Origin: Verrucomicrobiota bacterium
GTDB taxonomy: Bacteria; Verrucomicrobiota; Verrucomicrobiia; Limisphaerales; UBA11358
Assembly (NCBI GenBank): GCA_021323835.1
Contig: JAJPKI010000101.1
Coordinates: 1-16,098, forward strand
Direction: 5' to 3'
Length of the DNA stretch: 16,098 bases
A program made the translations under genes and the position numbers. The notes below the pieces were generated by a model. That model was given only the letters and a program-made list of their open reading frames with translations, had not been told where the DNA came from and made no database searches. Below, one piece after another: positions 12,764 through 16,098 of the stretch. The number at the start of each line of letters is the position of its first letter. The stretch's first letter is position 1.

Positions 12764-13411
12764 CTAAAAGCGATTCGTCATCAGCAAGGGCGGCGGAGAC
12801 ATCGGCGTGGACGCCGGCGCAGAATCCGGTTTGTTCAAATCAATCGGCGCGCCGATGTTCAATTGTTTGATGACGTCGTCGCTCAAATCCGGAGTGCCGT
12901 TATCGTAAAGCACAATGGGCGTGACGTTGACGGTTTCGGCGGTGGAATCAATGACGAGGTTGTAGCCGCCGGCTTTGGCCTTGGCATTTATGACATCGCG
13001 GATTTCCACCAGTAATTTATCGTGCACGCGCTTGATTTGGCTGGCGATATTTTCGCTGTTGGCGCGCTCATATTGTTCGATGGTGGCCTGTTGTTTTTGC
13101 AAGTCGGCGAGTTGCGCCATAGCGGCTTGTTTCTTTTTGTCGCGCTCCTCTTGCGAGAGCGATTGGTCGTTGGCGGCGGCGACGAGCGTGGTGTAATCGG
13201 CTTTGGCCTTGTTGAAGGACTGCTGCATGTCGCCTTCTTCCTTGAAGAATTGGTTTTTTTTGTCGTCCAAATCAGCTTGCGCGAATTTGGTCTTGTAAAA
13301 ATTGGTGAATACGCGCGCCATATCCACGGTCGCAATTTTCAACGTCTGCGCCTGGACAGAAAAGGCCGCCAGCAAAATTGCCGGCAAAATAATTTTCAAG
13401 ATATTTTTCAT
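12764..13411 (-). CDS. skp: OmpH/Skp-family periplasmic chaperone
   Basis: Skp holds unfolded outer-membrane proteins in the periplasm and hands them to the BAM complex. From the ATG at 13411 the product is 215 residues, starting with a good signal peptide (MKNILKIILPAILLAAFSVQA, cleavage near 21). An in-frame TTG at 13429 would only add six residues ahead of it and is less likely. The mature part begins KIATVDMARVF, the family N-terminus, followed by a long charged coiled coil (about 35-140) that forms the tentacles, then GYNLVIDSTAETVN and PIVLYDNGTPDLSDDVI. The C-terminus is an extra Pro/Ser-rich tail of about 25 residues, not typical of E. coli Skp. It lies 38 nt after bamA, the classic pairing. 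Confidence 0.93.
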   Translation of the reverse strand: MKNILKIILPAILLAAFSVQAQTLKIATVDMARVFTNFYKTKFAQADLDDKKNQFFKEEGDMQQSFNKAKADYTTLVAAANDQSLSQEERDKKKQAAMAQLADLQKQQATIEQYERANSENIASQIKRVHDKLLVEIRDVINAKAKAGGYNLVIDSTAETVNVTPIVLYDNGTPDLSDDVIKQLNIGAPIDLNKPDSAPASTPMSPPPLLMTNRF

Positions 13412-13449
13412 GGTTGGGAAATAAAACAAATTTTTTCGCGAACGCCAAC

Positions 13450-15897
13450 TTAAAATGGACGCGTGTATCCGACGTCGAATTGAAATTTTCCGTTGGCGCT
13501 GTTGAATTTGTCGTGATGAACCGGCACGCCGTAATCGAGTCGCAACGGGCCGAGATGCGGAATGTCCAATCGCAAGCCAAGTCCCCAGTTGTCGTCAAAA
13601 TTTCCGCCGAAGGTGTATGAACCGGCGCCGACGGAGCCGGCGTCAAAGAACGCGGCCAATCGCAGGCTCGGTCCCTGGTCTTTTTCAAAAATCGGCAGGC
13701 TGTATTCGATTGAGCCGAACCAATAACTGTCGCCGCCAATGGGTTCATTTGGAACGACAGGACTATTTGTGGCGCCCGGCACGTAAGCAGGGTCGCGTGG
13801 GCTGATGTCGCGATAATTATAACCGCGCAACGAATTGAGTCCGCCTAAATAATAACGGTCGTAAAATGGAACGTCGCCGCCTTCAATGCTGCGGGCGATG
13901 CCGGCGCGGCCGCCTGCTTCAATGACGTGGCCGTGGAACAAGCCGGGAAAATACCAGGCCGATGTCACTTCGACTTTGTAAAATTCCCGGTCATCTCCGA
14001 AATCCAGTTCGGGGTCAATTTCCGTTCGCTGGCCATGATTTGGCAATCGCACGCTGTTGCGGCTGTCGTAGACCAGCGAGCCGCCAATGCGATTGAACAA
14101 ATGCCCACCCGCTTCATTTTGAATTGCCGTTGGGGTGATGACGTTTGTCGATTGATTCAGCGCAATATAAACATTCTCAAGAGTGTAATTGACGCTGGCG
14201 CGGATTTGGCTTTGGCCGGATTCATACAAATCGCGCGACAAGCCGAGGCGGGCGCCGGTGCGCGACTCGTTGTATAAACTGTTGGGGCTTTGGAAATTCA
14301 GTTGATGCCGGTAAAGGTCAACATCGAACGCCAATTTGCGGTTCAAAAACCATGGCTCGGTGAATTCGACTTCATAATCCTGCCGCTGCGTGCCTAATTG
14401 AACCGACAATCGTAATTTTTGTCCGCCGCCTGTGAAATAAGGCGGATGGAACAAATCAAAATTGCCCTGCGTGACTTCCGCAAATCCCACAAGTGAATCC
14501 ATCGAACTGAATCCCGCGCCTAAAGTAAATTTTCCGGTGTCCTGTTCCTGCACGTCCACTTCCAGATTCTTGCGGCCGGGAATCGGCGGGTCGGTCGGCT
14601 CCGGGTCCATCGTCACTTTTTCAAAATAGCCCAGGCCTTCGAGGCGTTGCTTGCTGATGTTCACGCGCACCATGTCAAACACTTCGCCCGGCGAAATGGC
14701 CAGCTCGCGGCGAATAACTTTATCTTTTGTTTTAGTGTTGCCGCGAATGTCAATGCGTTCCACGTAATTTCTCTGCCCGCTGTCAATTTGGAAGTCCAAA
14801 TCCATTGTGCCCGTGTCCACGTTTGGCGTGCGGTCGACGCGCAAATGCGGGCCCCGCTGAACGTCAATGTATCCTTTGCTGCCATAAAAATCTTCAATCG
14901 CCTGCAAGTCATTGTTCAAGCCGTCCGGCGTAAAAATCATTCCCACGTCCATCGGCAAACTATTTGTGCCGAGCTTGCCTTTCAAATGCTGGTAATCGTG
15001 GCTTTGCAGCAATCCGGCGTGAATTTCGGCGTCGCTGAAAAGTTTGTTGCCGTCGAATTTCACGGAGCCAACCGTGTATTGCTTGCCCTCGTAAATTTCA
15101 AAAACGATGACCATCGTCTTCGGCGTCGGATGTTCGATGCTTACATTTTTAAATTCAAAATCCAGATACCCGTGGTTGTGATAAAAATCTATGAGCGTTT
15201 CCTTGTCCTCCTCAAATTGGTCCTGTTTGAACACGCCGCTGCCCGTCGCCCATGAAAACATCCAGTGCCGCCGCGTTTTGATTTGCTTGCGCAATTCCCG
15301 TTGCGTGAACGCGCTTGCGCCGGCAAATTGCACGTCCGTGATTTTTATTTTTTGCGTTTCGGCGATTTGAAATGTCACCGACGCTTTGCCCGCCGTTTCG
15401 TCCATCGAATCGAAAACATATTTTACCTGCGTGTCCGAATAGCCGTATTTCTCGTAAAGTTTTTTGATTTCCTGCGTGTCGGAAAATAATTTTTGCTCGT
15501 CCAGGGCATCGCCGGCTTTCACGCTGATTTTCTTTTTGATTTTCGAAGTGCTCACGTTGGTGTTGCCTTCGATTTTGACATCCGTGATGCGCAACCGTGC
15601 CTGCACGATGTAGCTGACAATCACGCCGCCGTCGTCCTCCTGGTCCACCGAAACGCGGACGTTGTAAAACTGTCCCGTGCCGTAAAGCAAATGCACGTCA
15701 TTCTCCGTGAGCGCCGGCGTGTAAATGTCGCCGGCCTTCAGGCGAATGTTGGAGCGGATGAATTGCGGGCTGACATTTGTCGGTCCCACATATTTGATGT
15801 CCAGGCGGTCAACTTTTGGACCGGAAGTTTGCGCCGAGGCCATTTGCGCGCAGCCGAGCAAAAGTCCAAGGATGAAAATTCGTAAAATAAATTTCAT
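13450..15897 (-). CDS. bamA: Outer-membrane protein assembly factor BamA (Omp85)
   Basis: The central subunit of the BAM machine, which inserts beta-barrel proteins into the outer membrane. From the ATG at 15897 it has 815 residues; an in-frame TTG at 15933 would add 12 residues before the signal peptide and is less likely. The signal peptide ends near ASA (22). A Cys at 16 gives only a poor lipobox. Five POTRA domains follow, recognisable by their openings near 100 (ITDVKIEGNTNVSTSKIKKK), 185 (ITDVQFAGASAFTQRELRK), 280 (VGSVKFDGNKLFSDAEI) and 390 (VERIDIRGNTKTKDKVIRRE). From about 470 comes the 16-strand barrel, with the conserved LRGY at 690-693 (VRGF in E. coli) and a terminal Phe signal. 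The next gene is skp. Confidence 0.97.
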   Translation of the reverse strand: MKFILRIFILGLLLGCAQMASAQTSGPKVDRLDIKYVGPTNVSPQFIRSNIRLKAGDIYTPALTENDVHLLYGTGQFYNVRVSVDQEDDGGVIVSYIVQARLRITDVKIEGNTNVSTSKIKKKISVKAGDALDEQKLFSDTQEIKKLYEKYGYSDTQVKYVFDSMDETAGKASVTFQIAETQKIKITDVQFAGASAFTQRELRKQIKTRRHWMFSWATGSGVFKQDQFEEDKETLIDFYHNHGYLDFEFKNVSIEHPTPKTMVIVFEIYEGKQYTVGSVKFDGNKLFSDAEIHAGLLQSHDYQHLKGKLGTNSLPMDVGMIFTPDGLNNDLQAIEDFYGSKGYIDVQRGPHLRVDRTPNVDTGTMDLDFQIDSGQRNYVERIDIRGNTKTKDKVIRRELAISPGEVFDMVRVNISKQRLEGLGYFEKVTMDPEPTDPPIPGRKNLEVDVQEQDTGKFTLGAGFSSMDSLVGFAEVTQGNFDLFHPPYFTGGGQKLRLSVQLGTQRQDYEVEFTEPWFLNRKLAFDVDLYRHQLNFQSPNSLYNESRTGARLGLSRDLYESGQSQIRASVNYTLENVYIALNQSTNVITPTAIQNEAGGHLFNRIGGSLVYDSRNSVRLPNHGQRTEIDPELDFGDDREFYKVEVTSAWYFPGLFHGHVIEAGGRAGIARSIEGGDVPFYDRYYLGGLNSLRGYNYRDISPRDPAYVPGATNSPVVPNEPIGGDSYWFGSIEYSLPIFEKDQGPSLRLAAFFDAGSVGAGSYTFGGNFDDNWGLGLRLDIPHLGPLRLDYGVPVHHDKFNSANGKFQFDVGYTRPF

Positions 15898-15951
15898 CCG
15901 TTGAGGTTTTGGAAAAATGAGATTTTCGGACAAACAGATTTACAAATCCGT

Positions 15952-16098
15952 TTATCCATTCGGAATATCTTCGTCGCTGACTTTGGCTGCGCTTTCAAAT
16001 CTCGTAAATGATTTCAGGAACGTTAAATTCACATCGCCCGTCGGGCCGTTGCGCTGTTTCGCAATCAACAAATTCACCGGCAAACCGTCCGCTTCTTC
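15952..16098 (-). CDS. dnaB: Replicative DNA helicase DnaB, C-terminal end (runs off the window edge)
   Basis: Only the last 48 residues are present, read by hand on the minus strand and ending at TAA (15952-15954). The stretch NLLIAKQRNGPTGDVNLTFL is the strongly conserved C-terminal strand pair of DnaB (E. coli IIAKQRNGPIGRVRLTF), containing the Lys-Gln-Arg of the arginine-finger region. The tail SDEDIPNG is acidic. DnaB unwinds DNA ahead of the replication fork as a hexamer. A DnaB-like phage helicase cannot be excluded from so short a piece. bamA starts 54 nt downstream on the same strand with no terminator in between. Confidence 0.88.
   Translation of the reverse strand, partial: EEADGLPVNLLIAKQRNGPTGDVNLTFLKSFTRFESAAKVSDEDIPNG

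Noticed and set aside
12733..12775. Hairpin between skp and rpmI as a terminator
   Set aside because: Only a 5-bp gcgcg/cgcgc stem with a long loop can be drawn, and no T-tract follows it on the minus strand.
14647..15255. Open frame of 202 codons antisense to bamA
   Set aside because: It lies wholly within the POTRA region of bamA and has no domain features.
15852..15897. BamA as a lipoprotein, because of a Cys at residue 16 in the signal peptide
   Set aside because: The lipobox is poor (LLGC), a good signal peptidase I site (ASA-Q) follows, and BamA proteins are not lipoproteins.
1..16098. CRISPR arrays, tRNA or rRNA genes, insertion sequences, phage genes, toxin-antitoxin or defence systems
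   Set aside because: None seen in either strand. The only repeats are short palindromes and small tandem repeats, and all larger genes are accounted for.

Overview
The window reads as chromosomal DNA of a free-living, Gram-negative bacterium, most likely a verrucomicrobium of the Pedosphaera/Limisphaera kind. The outer-membrane assembly genes bamA and skp show a diderm cell envelope. The phylum guess rests on softer signs: a secreted BspA-like leucine-rich-repeat protein with a C-terminal domain ending in FSDPQSTN...YRI, which I associate with Verrucomicrobia, small intergenic palindromes of a type I remember from such genomes, and an almost complete lack of Shine-Dalgarno sites. This is family recall, not a database result.

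Layout, left to right. (1) Positions 1-1529, minus strand: a DUF1232-like gene, a two-ACT-domain GcvR-like gene and tgt (cut by the window edge), spaced by 11 and 8 nt and probably one operon. (2) Positions 1624-5427, plus strand: an arginine-biosynthesis operon, argB-argD-(AlkA-like DNA glycosylase)-argF. The glycosylase start overlaps the argD stop by 4 nt. An 18-bp-arm palindrome lies between argB and argD. (3) Positions 5420-8995, minus strand: hemB, then a PpiD/SurA-like membrane-anchored folding factor and an RluA-family pseudouridine synthase. argF and rluA converge and overlap by 8 bp. (4) Positions 9052-11970, minus strand: a secreted leucine-rich-repeat protein, pheS and a small two-helix zinc-ribbon membrane protein. 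pheT is not next to pheS. (5) Positions 12070-16098, minus strand: the C-terminus of dnaB, then bamA, skp, rpmI and rplT, closed by a perfect intrinsic terminator.

Most genes are housekeeping: arginine synthesis, haem synthesis, tRNA modification and charging, ribosomal proteins and outer-membrane protein assembly. I see no defence system, CRISPR array, prophage, transposase, rRNA or tRNA. I found no convincing new multi-gene system. The items most worth a second look are small: an ArgD whose conserved Asp-Glu-Val-Gln motif reads Asp-Gly-Val-Gln with an adjacent insertion; a heptanucleotide tandem repeat translated inside pheS; loss of the usual pheS-pheT linkage, with two unrelated genes flanking pheS; four kinds of small repeat; and 16 of 16 visible starts without a Shine-Dalgarno site. 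No gene-free stretch exceeds about 125 bases.
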